Positions 34,692 to 44,304 of a DNA stretch of 64,000 nt are shown here, one piece after another. The notes under the pieces are model-generated. The model was given only the letters and a program-made list of their open reading frames with translations. It made no database searches and was not told the DNA's origin. The translations under genes were made by a program, and so were the position numbers. The stretch's first letter is position 1. Each line of letters begins with the position of its first letter. The stretch is from SZUA-309 sp965215995. GTDB taxonomy: Bacteria; Pseudomonadota; Gammaproteobacteria; Pseudomonadales; Azotimanducaceae. The stretch spans positions 4,960,001 to 5,024,000 of the forward strand of contig OZ244128.1 in assembly GCA_965215995.1 (NCBI GenBank), read 5' to 3'.

Positions 34692-35686
34692 TACAGCAGC
34701 CCCAACAATCGACAGTGAAACAGGGGAACGCTGGATGCCGCACCTTCGTGTACGTTGACCCGAGGCAGTTCCATGGGATCCTGATTGCTAACGCTGCCTG
34801 GAGCTGTGGTGAATGCATGCTGGTAGCCCGCAGCGCGGGCCTCACTGGCGACCATCTCGCTTACGGCACCACCCGGATATGCGAGGGTGGTAACCGGCTC
34901 ATCGAGCTGCGCCTCCAGCATACTTCGGGAACGGTTCAGCTCGATCGCGAGCTCGGATCGGTCGAGTCGGGTCAACAGCCGGTGGCTGCAGCTGTGAGAA
35001 CCTATACAGAAGCCAGCGAGGTTCATGCTGGCGATCTGTTCCCAGCTGAGAAAAACGTCAATGCGCTCGCTATGGGGTGTCAGGGCCCGTTGCTCGAGAT
35101 CCGCGATGACGTTTTCTATCTCCGCGTATGGCAACGCACGGAAATGCTCAATGATCGCGTGTACCGCACTCCAGACATCAGGCACATCAAGAAGCGCCCT
35201 CGGTACCGCGTCAGGTAAGTCGGAGCCCGCTGGATCTTGCTCGAGGACAGCCCCGAGGAGGCCGCCGAGACGCTCCTGCCAGAAAGGTTTGTCGCCGTCG
35301 ATGTAATCGGTGGCGACGAACAGCAAAGCACTGATTTCATTGTCTTGCAGGATCGGCAGTGCGTTGACGAAATTGTCACGCCAACCGTCGTCGAAAGTAA
35401 CGAGACTACGAGCGGGTCCTGCAAGGCGCCACTGGTCCGTTCGCGCGGCTTCGACTGGGGGGTAGTGGCGTTTCAGAAATTTCATCTGTCGCTCGAAGCT
35501 TTCGGCGTTGACCACGATGCCCGGGTGGGACCAGGTCCCGATGCGCTCATCTTCATGGAGAACGCGGTGATAGGTGAGCACCAGCAGGTGGTCTCGCTTA
35601 CGTAGTCTTGCATAGACGAAAAGGAGCCCGGAATAGTGTAGGCAGCAGGCGAGCGTGAGCTTTATGATGCGCTTGATTTCCTGCAT
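34691..35686 (-). CDS. polysaccharide deacetylase (NodB family)
   Basis: A 331-residue carbohydrate esterase 4 protein. The motif VTFDDGWRDNFVNALPIL carries the metal-binding Asp pair; SHSCSHRLLT is the HxxxH zinc motif, and LAYPGGAVSEMVASEA the third block. The N-terminus is a hydrophobic stretch (LTLACCLHYSGLLFVYA), probably a signal anchor, so it may act in the periplasm. It starts at ATG 35686, 8 bases after the aminotransferase, and overlaps the next glycosyltransferase by one base. It probably deacetylates a GlcNAc-like residue in the polymer. Confidence 0.88.
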   Translation of the reverse strand: MQEIKRIIKLTLACCLHYSGLLFVYARLRKRDHLLVLTYHRVLHEDERIGTWSHPGIVVNAESFERQMKFLKRHYPPVEAARTDQWRLAGPARSLVTFDDGWRDNFVNALPILQDNEISALLFVATDYIDGDKPFWQERLGGLLGAVLEQDPAGSDLPDAVPRALLDVPDVWSAVHAIIEHFRALPYAEIENVIADLEQRALTPHSERIDVFLSWEQIASMNLAGFCIGSHSCSHRLLTRLDRSELAIELNRSRSMLEAQLDEPVTTLAYPGGAVSEMVASEARAAGYQHAFTTAPGSVSNQDPMELPRVNVHEGAASSVPLFHCRLLGLL

Positions 35687-35693
35687 GTGCGGC

Positions 35694-36893
35694 TCAGAGC
35701 GACCTCAAGGTGTCAGCAATTACTTCGAGGTGACTCTGCTTCACGTAAGGGTGCACCGGTAACGTGAAGATCCGGGCGGCCACATTGCGGGCGTTGGGCG
35801 TATCGGGTTCGCCTTCCAGATGCGATGCCAACTCGGGTACGTCGCGGAGGGCTGCCGGGTAGGAGCGGCTGCAGCCTAGGGGTTCGAGGGCGGCCAAGGC
35901 ACGCTCCCGCAGTGCCGTGTTCTCAGCCAGTACCGGAAGGCGGATCGGAGCGCAGATGCTCCCCCGTCGTGGCGCCACTGCGCTAAACCGCGGATCTTCG
36001 GTCAGGCTTGCCCGTAAAAAATCGGCATTGGCAGCACGCTGTCGTGCGATAGATCCGAGGTGCCCGAGCAGCACGCAGGCCAGCTCCACCTTCCAGGTGG
36101 TCAAGCGGGTGATTGGATACTCACGTTCAAAGGGGGTGGATCCGAGGTTCAGACCGGGAAGGTACCGTGTGACCCAGTAGCGGTTCGGCGGTAGAAGCAT
36201 TAAATACGCGTACACCTTAGCGAGATCAAGGAAGCGAGCAGACAGTCCAGGTGCAGGCAGATCGGCGAATTGACGCTTCAGCCGGGATACCAGAGCGGTG
36301 TCGTTGCTGGTTACTGCGCCGCCCTGAATAGTGGTTAGGACCTTGCCCTTGTCGAAGCTGAAGAGACCGGCGGTGCCAAAGGTGCCGCAGGGCCGACCAT
36401 CGATGCTGGCGCCGAGGGCTTGCGCCGCATCATCGACAAGGTCCACGCCGGTGCTAGTGGCCACACGTTCCATCGCAGGTAGGTCATCCGGCTGGCCGAA
36501 CAGATTGGCGCTCAGCACGGCCAGTACGTCGTCCTCACAGCGCGCCTCCAGTTCCGCGGCATCGACGCTCAATGTGCTCGGAGCGGTGTCGCACAGGCGC
36601 AGCTCCAGACCGGCGTTGAGAACCGACGCAGCGACGGAGTAACAGGTATAGGCCGGCACGAGCACTGCGCGGCGATGCTTCTCACCGCGCATCTCAGCAA
36701 TTGCCCTAAGAATCAACACCATACCGGCGCGGCCGCTGGAGACGGGCAGGCTGTGGCGACAAGCGAGGCCTGATTCGTGCAGCAGCGCTTCGAACCGGCA
36801 TTCGGCATCAGTCGCGGACGCCGGCCGCGCAGCGATGGCAGACCAGACATCGGAGGTGTTTAGCGGGGTGCCGGCAGGAGCCAGTCTCTGCAT
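35694..36893 (-). CDS. DegT/DnrJ/EryC1/StrS aminotransferase-like
   Basis: A 399-residue PLP aminotransferase of the DegT family and the first gene of the minus-strand operon. LPVSSGRAGMVLILRAIAEM corresponds to the PLP-phosphate-binding start; VDLVDDAAQALGASIDGRPCGTFG includes the conserved Asp; FSFDKGKVLTTIQGGAV holds the candidate Schiff-base lysine. The first ATG is at 36893; a longer frame opens with TTG at 36950 without family likeness. The order aminotransferase, deacetylase, glycosyltransferase, ATP-grasp suggests synthesis and transfer of an amino sugar (inference). Confidence 0.82.
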   Translation of the reverse strand: MQRLAPAGTPLNTSDVWSAIAARPASATDAECRFEALLHESGLACRHSLPVSSGRAGMVLILRAIAEMRGEKHRRAVLVPAYTCYSVAASVLNAGLELRLCDTAPSTLSVDAAELEARCEDDVLAVLSANLFGQPDDLPAMERVATSTGVDLVDDAAQALGASIDGRPCGTFGTAGLFSFDKGKVLTTIQGGAVTSNDTALVSRLKRQFADLPAPGLSARFLDLAKVYAYLMLLPPNRYWVTRYLPGLNLGSTPFEREYPITRLTTWKVELACVLLGHLGSIARQRAANADFLRASLTEDPRFSAVAPRRGSICAPIRLPVLAENTALRERALAALEPLGCSRSYPAALRDVPELASHLEGEPDTPNARNVAARIFTLPVHPYVKQSHLEVIADTLRSL

Positions 36894-36957
36894 GAACAAG
36901 CGTGTGATGGCAAAGGTCTCAGTCAACCGCACCGACACCGCACTTGGCAATACTTCT

Positions 36958-36985
36958 GATGTAAAGCTTCGATATGCGTTACATC
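36958..36985. promoter_or_regulatory. inverted repeat between divergent operons
   Basis: GATGTAA and TTACATC, a perfect 7-bp inverted repeat with a 14-base spacer, lie in the 163-base divergent region between the aminotransferase start (36893) and the FemAB-like start (37057). The position suits a regulator binding site for both promoters. Short repeats like this also arise by chance. Confidence 0.25.
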
Positions 36986-37056
36986 ATTGCCACACTGCAT
37001 TTTGGGGGGCTTGCTATCATCTCGAGATTGTTGATTAGTAGCGGAACACCCGCGAC

Positions 37057-38088
37057 GTGATCGTCGAGTACGCTGACAAAACCGATCTCGAAGCGTGGAA
37101 TGCTTACGTAGACAGCAGTGCTTCCGGCTCTTTCTACCACCGCTACGAATGGCGTGGAGTTTTTGAAGAGTCGGTGGGTCACGACTGCTACTACATCATG
37201 GCTCGTAGCAATACGAACGAAGTGGTTGGCGTCTTGCCGCTGGTACACCTACGCAGCAGACTGTTTGGCAGTATTCTCTGTTCTCTCCCATTTCTGAACT
37301 ACGCCGGTGTCTGCGCCACCGAAGTCGGTGCGCAAGCGGTGCTGATTGAAGAGGCGCAGGCACTGGCGGAGCGTCTGCAGGTGAACTACCTGGAGTTGCG
37401 CAGCGCCACTGCGCTTCAGACTGCGATGCCCAGCTCGACAAGCAAGGTGAGCATGACCATCGACCTTGTGGCCGACGCCGAAGTGCTTTGGAATGGCTTT
37501 GCTTCCAAGCACCGCACCGCTGTACGCCGGGCCGCCAAGAACGGACTGGAGGTCAGCCGCGGCGGGCCGGAACTGCTTGAGTCCTTTTATACGGTGATGG
37601 CGGAATCCTGGCGTGACCTCGGCACACCTTTCTACCATCGGGGCTTCTTCCGCAGCATTACGGATGCTTTCGGCAGTGATATCGATGTCTTCGTCTGCCG
37701 TAAAGAGGGTCGGGATGTGGCCGTGGCAATGAATGGTGCCGGTAACGGTATTGTGGAAGGCATGTGGGCTGGCATGTCGGGATCGGGTCGAAAGCTGATG
37801 GCTAATTACGTGTTGTACTGGGAGATGATCAGGGACGCATGCGAACGCGGCTTCAGTACATATCATCTGGGTCGGTCTACCCAGGGCAGCGGCGCCGAGT
37901 GGTTTAAGAAGAAGTGGCGGGCTCAATCGCAGCAGCTCAACTGGTACTACCACCCGGTGCGGTCGAATGCGATGCCTGCATTGAACGTGGATAATCCGAA
38001 GTACGCACTGGCGATTCGTGCCTGGCGACACATCCCTGTGGCAGTGGCGAGCGTCGTCGGACCCGGCATCGCTAAGTCCATTCCCTGA
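37057..38088 (+). CDS. FemAB-like protein, exosortase/PEP-CTERM-associated
   Basis: A 343-residue double-GNAT protein related to the FemAB proteins found with exosortase loci. Characteristic stretches are GSFYHRYEWRGVFEESVGHDCYYI, LPFLNYAGVC, SKHRTAVRRAAKNGLEVSRGG and LGRSTQGSGAEWFKKKWRA, which is the C-terminal GNAT signature of this group. It may add an amino acid or acyl group to a polysaccharide intermediate, as FemAB does for peptidoglycan, but no substrate is known. GTG 37057 starts the protein; no in-frame ATG occurs before it. It begins a nine-kilobase plus-strand operon. Confidence 0.88.
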   Translation: MIVEYADKTDLEAWNAYVDSSASGSFYHRYEWRGVFEESVGHDCYYIMARSNTNEVVGVLPLVHLRSRLFGSILCSLPFLNYAGVCATEVGAQAVLIEEAQALAERLQVNYLELRSATALQTAMPSSTSKVSMTIDLVADAEVLWNGFASKHRTAVRRAAKNGLEVSRGGPELLESFYTVMAESWRDLGTPFYHRGFFRSITDAFGSDIDVFVCRKEGRDVAVAMNGAGNGIVEGMWAGMSGSGRKLMANYVLYWEMIRDACERGFSTYHLGRSTQGSGAEWFKKKWRAQSQQLNWYYHPVRSNAMPALNVDNPKYALAIRAWRHIPVAVASVVGPGIAKSIP

Positions 38089-38100
38089 TAGGACACAGCA

Positions 38101-39246
38101 ATGGAGTGGACTTTTTGGCTCGCCTTTCTGCTCTGTGTTTACGCCTATTTCGGCTATCCCGCGTTGCTCGTACTCGCAGGAAGGTGGAAGCGGCAATCAC
38201 AGCCCGATACCGCTGCGCTTCCGACCGTGACGCTGTTGATACCGGTCTGCAATGAAGGGGCGGTGCTGGACACCAAGCTGAGAAATGCAGCAGCCCTCAA
38301 CTATCCGGCAGAGCTCCTGAGCACCATCGTAGTTTCGGATGGTTCTCTGGACAATACGGTGGCAATTGCTCAACGTCATGCGTCCGGTCGAGACAACTTC
38401 AAGGTCATCGAGCTGGAGGAGCGGGGTGGTAAGGCCAGGGCGCTGAATGCAGGCCTCGCTGAGAGCAATTCCGAGGTTGTCGTATTCAGCGATGCCTCAA
38501 TCCTATTTGATCCCGATGCCATCGTCGCTCTTGTGCGGCGATTCGCTGATCAGAGCATCGGTTGCGTCTCCGGGGAAGACCGTATCGCTACCAAAGATGG
38601 CACCGTCCAGGCGGAAGGGGCGTACGGTCGATACGAGCTGTTTCTGCGTGAACAGGAGTCCAGTTTCGGATGTATTGCAGGCGCTTCCGGCTCCATCTAC
38701 GCTCAGCGGCGTGCGCTGGTGCCGGTGTTCGAGGAAGGCCTGGCACCGGATTTCATGAGCGTTCTGGTGTGTCTGGAGTCTGGCTACCAGGCTGTGTCGG
38801 AACCGGAAGCACAGGGTACGATGGGAGCTACTGCCGAGCTCGCGCGAGAGCATCAGCGTAAGATTCGCACCGTGCTACGGGGCATGGCCACCCTGAAACG
38901 TTTTACCCATCTGCTCAATCCAGTACGTCACCCATTGCCGGCCTTCGTGCTCTGGTCGCACAAATTGGCCCGATGGCTGGTGCCCGTGGCGTTGATTGTC
39001 ATGCTGGTCGCTTCGCTGCTGCTGGCCAGCTCTAGCAGCTACTATTTTCTTCTGTTTGCAGGACAAGTGGGTTTTTATGGCGTAGCCGTGCTAGAGCGGA
39101 TTGGAGTATCGATGCCTGGTGGCCGAGTCGTGGCGTACTTCGTGATCGCTAACGTGGCGATATTGCAGGCGGCCTGGTACTTCCTTCGTGGTGAAAGATG
39201 GGAAATCTGGGAACCAACTCAGCGTCAATCGGGCACCATGCAGTGA
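38101..39246 (+). CDS. membrane GT2-family glycosyltransferase
   Basis: A 381-residue processive-type GT2 protein. An N-terminal helix (WTFWLAFLLCVYAYFGYPALLVLA) leads to the GT-A domain with TLLIPVCNEGAVLDTKLRN, VVSDGSLDNTV, and the metal-binding SDASILFDPDA. FGCIAGASGSIYAQRRALV and LAPDFMSVLVCLESGYQAV follow. Three to four helices near residues 290-370 close the protein. Enzymes of this shape elongate or prime polysaccharides at the inner membrane. I see no QxxRW motif in the expected place, so processivity is uncertain. It sits 12 bases after the FemAB gene. Confidence 0.85.
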   Translation: MEWTFWLAFLLCVYAYFGYPALLVLAGRWKRQSQPDTAALPTVTLLIPVCNEGAVLDTKLRNAAALNYPAELLSTIVVSDGSLDNTVAIAQRHASGRDNFKVIELEERGGKARALNAGLAESNSEVVVFSDASILFDPDAIVALVRRFADQSIGCVSGEDRIATKDGTVQAEGAYGRYELFLREQESSFGCIAGASGSIYAQRRALVPVFEEGLAPDFMSVLVCLESGYQAVSEPEAQGTMGATAELAREHQRKIRTVLRGMATLKRFTHLLNPVRHPLPAFVLWSHKLARWLVPVALIVMLVASLLLASSSSYYFLLFAGQVGFYGVAVLERIGVSMPGGRVVAYFVIANVAILQAAWYFLRGERWEIWEPTQRQSGTMQ

Positions 39247-40370
39247 CAGTCAAAGTGCTCGATCTGCGCGACTCACCTTGGGTAGACGGCCCCGGGCGTA
39301 CTGTTCTTGATTGTGCCGAGTCGCTCTCCGGCAGCTCCGTGGAGATCGTCGTTGGGGCGTTCGGTGGTGGCGCGGAGCGGGGTTCGGAGTACGCGGATGA
39401 AGCGGAGCGGCGTGGGCTCAAGGTGGTACGCATTGCAGAACGTCGAGCGCTGGACTTGGATGTGCTCAGCCAGATTCGCAAGGCCGTTAAGGAGTTTGGC
39501 ATCCACATACTGCACAGCCATGACTTCCGAACCAATGTGTTTGCGCTGCTGAGTCGCAGGCGGGGGTTGCCTATTGTGGCGACCGCGCATGGCTGGATAG
39601 CGAACGACGTCCCATCACAGCTACGTACTTTGCTGGACAAAGCTGTTCTGAGAGGTTTTAACCGGGTCATTACGGTATCGGAACAGACCAAGGCATGCCT
39701 CGGCGGTTTCGGCCTGGCCGAACGACGGGTGCATGTCATCAGAAACGCGTTGAAGACTGCACTGTATCCACCGCTTGATGTTGCGGAGCGAGAGGGCGCG
39801 AGGCGGCAACTCGGCATTACTCCGTCGGATGTCGTAGTCAGCAACATTGGACGCCTCAGCCCGGAGAAAGGCCAAGGGCTGTTTCTCGAAGCACTGGCCG
39901 AACTACGTGATCAGCCTATAGTCGGCCTGCTTATTGGGGAGGGACCGGACGATGCTGTCTTGCGCGAACACGCGCAAAGGCTAGGGCTCGAGAATCGGGT
40001 GCGGTTTCTCGGCTATCAGCGTGACATGCGCAGCATTTATGCCGCCACCGATCTTGTGGTTCAGAGCTCCTTCACAGAAGGCATGCCGAACGTCATTCTG
40101 GAGGCGATGTTCTTGCAGATCCCCGTGATCGCCACAAACGTTGGTGGTACCAGTGAGGTCGTCGGCGCCGAGCTTGCCGATTGCCTGGTTGCACCCGGTT
40201 CACCCATGGAGCTTGCAGGGCAAATTCGGCGATTCGCGGCAGCGCCGGGTGATTCGCAGGAGGCGGCAGCGCGTGGACGTTGCAGGATGATCGAGCGCTT
40301 TGATCACGATGCACGGGTGGCAGATCTTCGGTCTCTGTACCTCGATGTTGCGGGGCTGGCAGATGATTGA
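39243..40370 (+). CDS. GT4-family glycosyltransferase
   Basis: A 375-residue GT-B enzyme. VLDLRDSPWVDGPGRTVLDCAESL is the N-terminal start used by a GT4 group of polysaccharide loci; HSHDFRTNVFALLSRRRGLPIVATAHGWI includes the catalytic-site region and SEQTKACL ends the domain. The C-terminal domain has NIGRLSPEKGQGLFLEAL and FTEGMPNVILEAMFLQIPVIATNVGGTSEVVG, with the E-x7-E motif. I prefer GTG 39243, which overlaps the previous stop as GTGA; ATG 39198 is the upstream alternative. Specificity unknown. Confidence 0.87.
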   Translation: MTVKVLDLRDSPWVDGPGRTVLDCAESLSGSSVEIVVGAFGGGAERGSEYADEAERRGLKVVRIAERRALDLDVLSQIRKAVKEFGIHILHSHDFRTNVFALLSRRRGLPIVATAHGWIANDVPSQLRTLLDKAVLRGFNRVITVSEQTKACLGGFGLAERRVHVIRNALKTALYPPLDVAEREGARRQLGITPSDVVVSNIGRLSPEKGQGLFLEALAELRDQPIVGLLIGEGPDDAVLREHAQRLGLENRVRFLGYQRDMRSIYAATDLVVQSSFTEGMPNVILEAMFLQIPVIATNVGGTSEVVGAELADCLVAPGSPMELAGQIRRFAAAPGDSQEAAARGRCRMIERFDHDARVADLRSLYLDVAGLADD

Positions 40371-40403
40371 TTCACATCAACTGCGGCCGGTGGTCGGTGG
40401 AGA

Positions 40404-41663
40404 GTGCGGCTGATGCTATATGTCTGCCTGCTGCTGATCTTCATCCTGGAGTACATGCGCCCGGGATACTGGGTGCCGCTGATCATGATGCTCAAGCTCT
40501 ACAGCCTTGTTCCGCTCGGCACGTTTCTGGGCAGCCTGTTTCATCAGGGACGTGCGACTGTTGGTGAAGTCTTCGGCAGCCGCAACGGGTGGTATCTCGG
40601 TACGCTGGTCTTCTTGGTCCTTTTCGGCGTCGTGCATGCGGACGTAACGTTATTTGTAACTACTTCCTTCGAGACCATACTCGGCTACTTTCTGCTGTTC
40701 TTCATGATCGGCAAGCTGGTGGATACGCGAGCTAAATTCCGAGGTGTGGTCACTGCCCTCATGCTCGCGCATATCGCGCTGATAGCTCTGAATCCGGGTC
40801 TGGTGCTGAATCCCGGCGTGCGCAGCTACGTGCAGGGCGGAACCTTCCTCGGCGACGGAAACGATTTCGCTTTGTCCGTGGTACTGCTTGTGCCGCTGTC
40901 ACTGATGGCGTTCATCGAGGCCAGAGGCAATGTCCGCAAGGTTATCTACCTGATATTCATGCTTGCGATGATGGCAGCGGTAATCGGTACCCAGTCGCGT
41001 GGCGCAACGCTCGCCGGCGCCGGTATGCTGCTGATGATGTGGTGGTACAGCCAGCGCAAATGGGTGGGTGCGATCTTGATTGGCTTTGTTGTGGCCGGTG
41101 TTTTTCTATTCGCCCCGGATGTCTATTTCGAAAGGATTGGCAGTATTGCCGATTACGAGACAGAAGGTTCGGCACAGGGGAGGATCACAGCCTGGAAGGC
41201 GGCATGGCAGATGGCCCTGGACTACCCTCTGTGGGGGGTCGGTGCCGGTCATTTCCCGGTAGCCTATGGAGTCTCCTACTCGAGCGGTGGTCCTTGGCTC
41301 ACGGCGCACTCAATGTACTTCCTGGCCATGGGGGAACTGGGTTTCCCCGGCTTTCTGCTGGTTATCTTCTTTCTCTGGGGAAACTTCAGGCTGCTGCTGC
41401 GACGGATCAAGCAGGAGCGTAGACAGCCCGAAGGAGGCTCCGATGATGCAAAGCGCATGCTGCTGTCGCTGTTGGCAAGCCTTATCGGTTTCTCAATTGG
41501 CGCGGCATTTCTGTCTGTACTCTACTACCCGCATCTGTTCGTGCTTGGCGGACTGATTTTCGCCGGTCTGCGAATCATCGATTACGAGCGGGAAGCGCGT
41601 GATGTCAGCACCGGTTCGGCCGGAGAGCGTGTCAGAGCCCGGCGGGCGGTGGTCAGCTCATGA
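40404..41663 (+). CDS. O-antigen ligase / polymerase family membrane protein
   Basis: A 419-residue integral membrane protein with about ten hydrophobic helices, resembling the WaaL/Wzy group and the O-glycosylation ligases that go with exosortase A. The periplasmic loop around residues 265-320 contains YPLWGVGAGHFPVAYGVS and ends in AHSMYFLAMGELGFPGFLL, the usual ligase histidine motif. ATQSRGATLAGAG is a second conserved patch. It could polymerise lipid-linked repeat units or transfer them to protein or lipid A. GTG 40404 or ATG 40413 may start it. The 3' end overlaps the following gene (ATGA). Confidence 0.82.
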   Translation: MRLMLYVCLLLIFILEYMRPGYWVPLIMMLKLYSLVPLGTFLGSLFHQGRATVGEVFGSRNGWYLGTLVFLVLFGVVHADVTLFVTTSFETILGYFLLFFMIGKLVDTRAKFRGVVTALMLAHIALIALNPGLVLNPGVRSYVQGGTFLGDGNDFALSVVLLVPLSLMAFIEARGNVRKVIYLIFMLAMMAAVIGTQSRGATLAGAGMLLMMWWYSQRKWVGAILIGFVVAGVFLFAPDVYFERIGSIADYETEGSAQGRITAWKAAWQMALDYPLWGVGAGHFPVAYGVSYSSGGPWLTAHSMYFLAMGELGFPGFLLVIFFLWGNFRLLLRRIKQERRQPEGGSDDAKRMLLSLLASLIGFSIGAAFLSVLYYPHLFVLGGLIFAGLRIIDYEREARDVSTGSAGERVRARRAVVSS

Positions 41664-42880
41664 ACGTGCTGTTTCTTTCGCAGATCGTACCCTATCCACC
41701 CCACGGCGGTGTCCTGCAGCGCGGTTACAACCTGCTCCGTGAGCTGTCCAACTCGCATCGGGTGCATCTGCTGGCGTTTCACCACCCGGACGCGTTGGCT
41801 TCTGAAGAACTGCAAGCGGCGAGCGAACATCTGGCGGATTTTTGCGAGAGTGTCGAGACATTTCCCCTATGGCCGAAGGCACATCCTTGGCTGAGGTTGC
41901 CAGCGTTTCTGCTGGGTGCATTGACGACACAACCGTTCGGAGTGCTCGCATACCGTTCACGCGCGTTCGCCGCAGCCATCGACCGGCATCTGACTCTTTC
42001 GGACATCGATGTGATTCATGTCGATACCATCACACTGGCGCCGTACTTTCGCCCGGACTGGCCGCCAGCATTGCTGACGCACCACAACATAGAATCGCAG
42101 CTGTTCGCTAGACGTGCTGCAGCAGAGAGCAGCCCGTTGGGTCGGGCCTATGTCGGCAGGGAAGCGCGCAAGCTCGAAAACCTCGAGCGTCGCTTCTGCC
42201 CACGTTTTTCGAGCAACGTCACCGTATCAGAAACAGACGCAGCAACGCTTCTGGACAGGGTACCGGGTCTGGATTGCGTAGTGGTTGCCAACGGCGTCGA
42301 CTGTGACTATTTTCGCCCGCACTCCGATGCAGATCAGCCACGACTTATCTACACCGGCGGCTTGAACATGTTCGCCAACCTCGATGCTGTAGATTACTTT
42401 CTTGTCGAAGTCTGGCCAACGGTTCGCGAAGCCGTGCCTGATGCCCGATTCGTGATAATCGGTCAGGATCCGCCATCGCGGCTGTTGTCGCTCGCGGAGC
42501 AGGGTATCGGAATCGAGGTGATGGGCTACGTTGATGACGTGCGCCCCTATGTCGCGGATGCTGCCGTCTATGTGGTGCCTCTGCGGGTAGGGGGCGGTAC
42601 GCGCCTCAAAGTGCTTGATGCGATGGCGCAGGGCAAGGCCATTGTCTCCACGAGCATCGGTTGCGAAGGTATCGAAGTCGAACCTGGCAGAGACCTCCTG
42701 TTAGCAGACGACGCGGCAAGCTTTGCCGGTAAGACGATCGAGCTGCTGAACGACGCCGAAGCGCGTCGACGTCTCGGAAATGCAGCGCGCCGGGCTGTAG
42801 AGGCGCGCTACCAGTGGTCGGCCATCGCGGAAGTTCTGGGACGTGCGTACGAAAAAGCATCCAAGAGCGCCGTGACGTGA
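41660..42880 (+). CDS. GT4-family glycosyltransferase, exosortase-locus type
   Basis: A 406-residue GT-B enzyme with the N-terminal motif FLSQIVPYPPHGGVLQRGYNLLRELS. LLTHHNIESQLFARRA follows. The C-terminal domain has IYTGGLNMFANLDAVDYFL and YVVPLRVGGGTRLKVLDAMAQGKAIVSTSIGCEGIEV. It looks like the TIGR03087-type glycosyltransferase of exosortase loci, but the N-terminus differs in detail, so I give this as a family-level guess. The start overlaps the previous gene by 4 bases, and its last bases are the GTGA shared with the next gene. The sugar is unknown. Confidence 0.82.
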   Translation: MNVLFLSQIVPYPPHGGVLQRGYNLLRELSNSHRVHLLAFHHPDALASEELQAASEHLADFCESVETFPLWPKAHPWLRLPAFLLGALTTQPFGVLAYRSRAFAAAIDRHLTLSDIDVIHVDTITLAPYFRPDWPPALLTHHNIESQLFARRAAAESSPLGRAYVGREARKLENLERRFCPRFSSNVTVSETDAATLLDRVPGLDCVVVANGVDCDYFRPHSDADQPRLIYTGGLNMFANLDAVDYFLVEVWPTVREAVPDARFVIIGQDPPSRLLSLAEQGIGIEVMGYVDDVRPYVADAAVYVVPLRVGGGTRLKVLDAMAQGKAIVSTSIGCEGIEVEPGRDLLLADDAASFAGKTIELLNDAEARRRLGNAARRAVEARYQWSAIAEVLGRAYEKASKSAVT

Positions 42881-44295
42881 GCTCTGATCTGCGGAAACAA
42901 CTCTATGACGGCACTCCTCCGGCACTGCAGAGCCTGATTCTGAGCGCATACAATCTTTATTTGGATCGGCAGCGGTACGGTAAGGGCTATCGTGACTGGG
43001 TGTCTCGGTTGACCGACACTGAGCGACTGGACAGAGCATTGCTCGATGCCTTGCAGAACGAACTTCTGACGGAGGTGATTCAACATGCAGCCCTATACGT
43101 GCCCTACTACCGGGCACAGTTCGCCGAGCACGGTATCGTTGCGAGCCAGATTCAAACCATTGCAGATCTACCGAAGCTGCCAATCCTGACACGCGAAGAC
43201 GTCGCGGGAAATTTCAAGGCGCTCATTTCTGAACGGGCCTCGCGGCGTAAGCTGACCATCGGGCACACAAGCGGCACCACTGGCTCGCCGCTTGAGGTCC
43301 TGCACGATCCCTGTGTCACGTCTATTACGTACGCATTGCTGGAGCGACAGTATCGTTGGGCCGGCCTGCGTCTCGGAAGGGGAGGGGACCGGGTGGCTGT
43401 GCTGCGCGGTAATGTCATCGTACCCATCGACACCCGCAATCCCCCATACTGGCGCCGCAATCACGTGCACAACCAGCTGCTCATGAGCGCATTTCACCTT
43501 TCGAGCGAAAATCTGGATAGCTACGTTGATGCCATGCGGACATTCGGCGTGGAGGCTGTGGACGGTTACCCGTCGACGCTGTACGTGGTGGCACGGCACC
43601 TCCTGCGTTCTTCTCGACGGTTGCCGCTGCGCGCGGCAATCACTTCTTCGGAGACACTCTATCCCTTTCAACGTGAAGCGATCGAGGAGGCATTCGAATG
43701 CCGTGTTTTCGATTACTTCGCGGCGGCCGAGCGGGTCGTGTTCGCAACCGAATGTGAAGCCCACGAAGGTCACCATGTCGCAAGCGAGTACGGTGTGCTG
43801 GAGCTGGTAGACGAAGGGGGGCGACAGGTCGCAGACGGCGCTGCCGGCGTCATGGTGGGTACTTCCCTGCACAACCTGGGCATGCCGCTGCTGCGCTACC
43901 GCTGTAATGACGTTACGGCATTCAGGACCAAGTGTTGTTCCTGCGGTCGAGCGCTGCCGCTCATGGAGGATGTGTCCACAAAAGCTGAAGACATCCTGGT
44001 ATTGCCGGATGGACGGTTCATCTCACCCTCAGTTCTCACACACCCCTTCAAACCGATGCACAGCATCGACGAGTCGCAGATCGTGCAGGAGCAGCAAGAT
44101 CACATACGTATCAGGATCAAGCCGAATGCCTCCTTCACACCCGCCGAGTCGGACTATCTGATTCGCGAGTTCAGAAAACGCCTCGGTAATGGTGTGGCGG
44201 TGTCGGTGGAAATCGTCGACGAGATCCCGCGCACAAAAGCAGGAAAATTCAAATGGGTGATTTCTGAGGTTCGTGATGCAATACAGGTTCCTTGA
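42877..44295 (+). CDS. CapK/PaaK-like AMP-forming ligase
   Basis: A 472-residue member of the phenylacetate-CoA ligase (PaaK/CapK) branch of adenylate-forming enzymes. The P-loop is TIGHTSGTTGSPLEV near residue 122; VDGYPSTLYVVARHL, ITSSETLYPFQREAIEEAF and FDYFAAAERVVFATE match the family pattern, and the C-terminus has the catalytic Lys region IPRTKAGKFKWVISEV. CapK-like proteins in capsule clusters may activate an acid used in polymer modification, but the substrate is not defined. It starts at GTG 42877, overlapping the glycosyltransferase stop; an upstream in-frame extension overlaps that gene by a further 63 bases. Confidence 0.82.
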   Translation: MSSDLRKQLYDGTPPALQSLILSAYNLYLDRQRYGKGYRDWVSRLTDTERLDRALLDALQNELLTEVIQHAALYVPYYRAQFAEHGIVASQIQTIADLPKLPILTREDVAGNFKALISERASRRKLTIGHTSGTTGSPLEVLHDPCVTSITYALLERQYRWAGLRLGRGGDRVAVLRGNVIVPIDTRNPPYWRRNHVHNQLLMSAFHLSSENLDSYVDAMRTFGVEAVDGYPSTLYVVARHLLRSSRRLPLRAAITSSETLYPFQREAIEEAFECRVFDYFAAAERVVFATECEAHEGHHVASEYGVLELVDEGGRQVADGAAGVMVGTSLHNLGMPLLRYRCNDVTAFRTKCCSCGRALPLMEDVSTKAEDILVLPDGRFISPSVLTHPFKPMHSIDESQIVQEQQDHIRIRIKPNASFTPAESDYLIREFRKRLGNGVAVSVEIVDEIPRTKAGKFKWVISEVRDAIQVP

Positions 44296-44304
44296 GGCGA
44301 ATGC

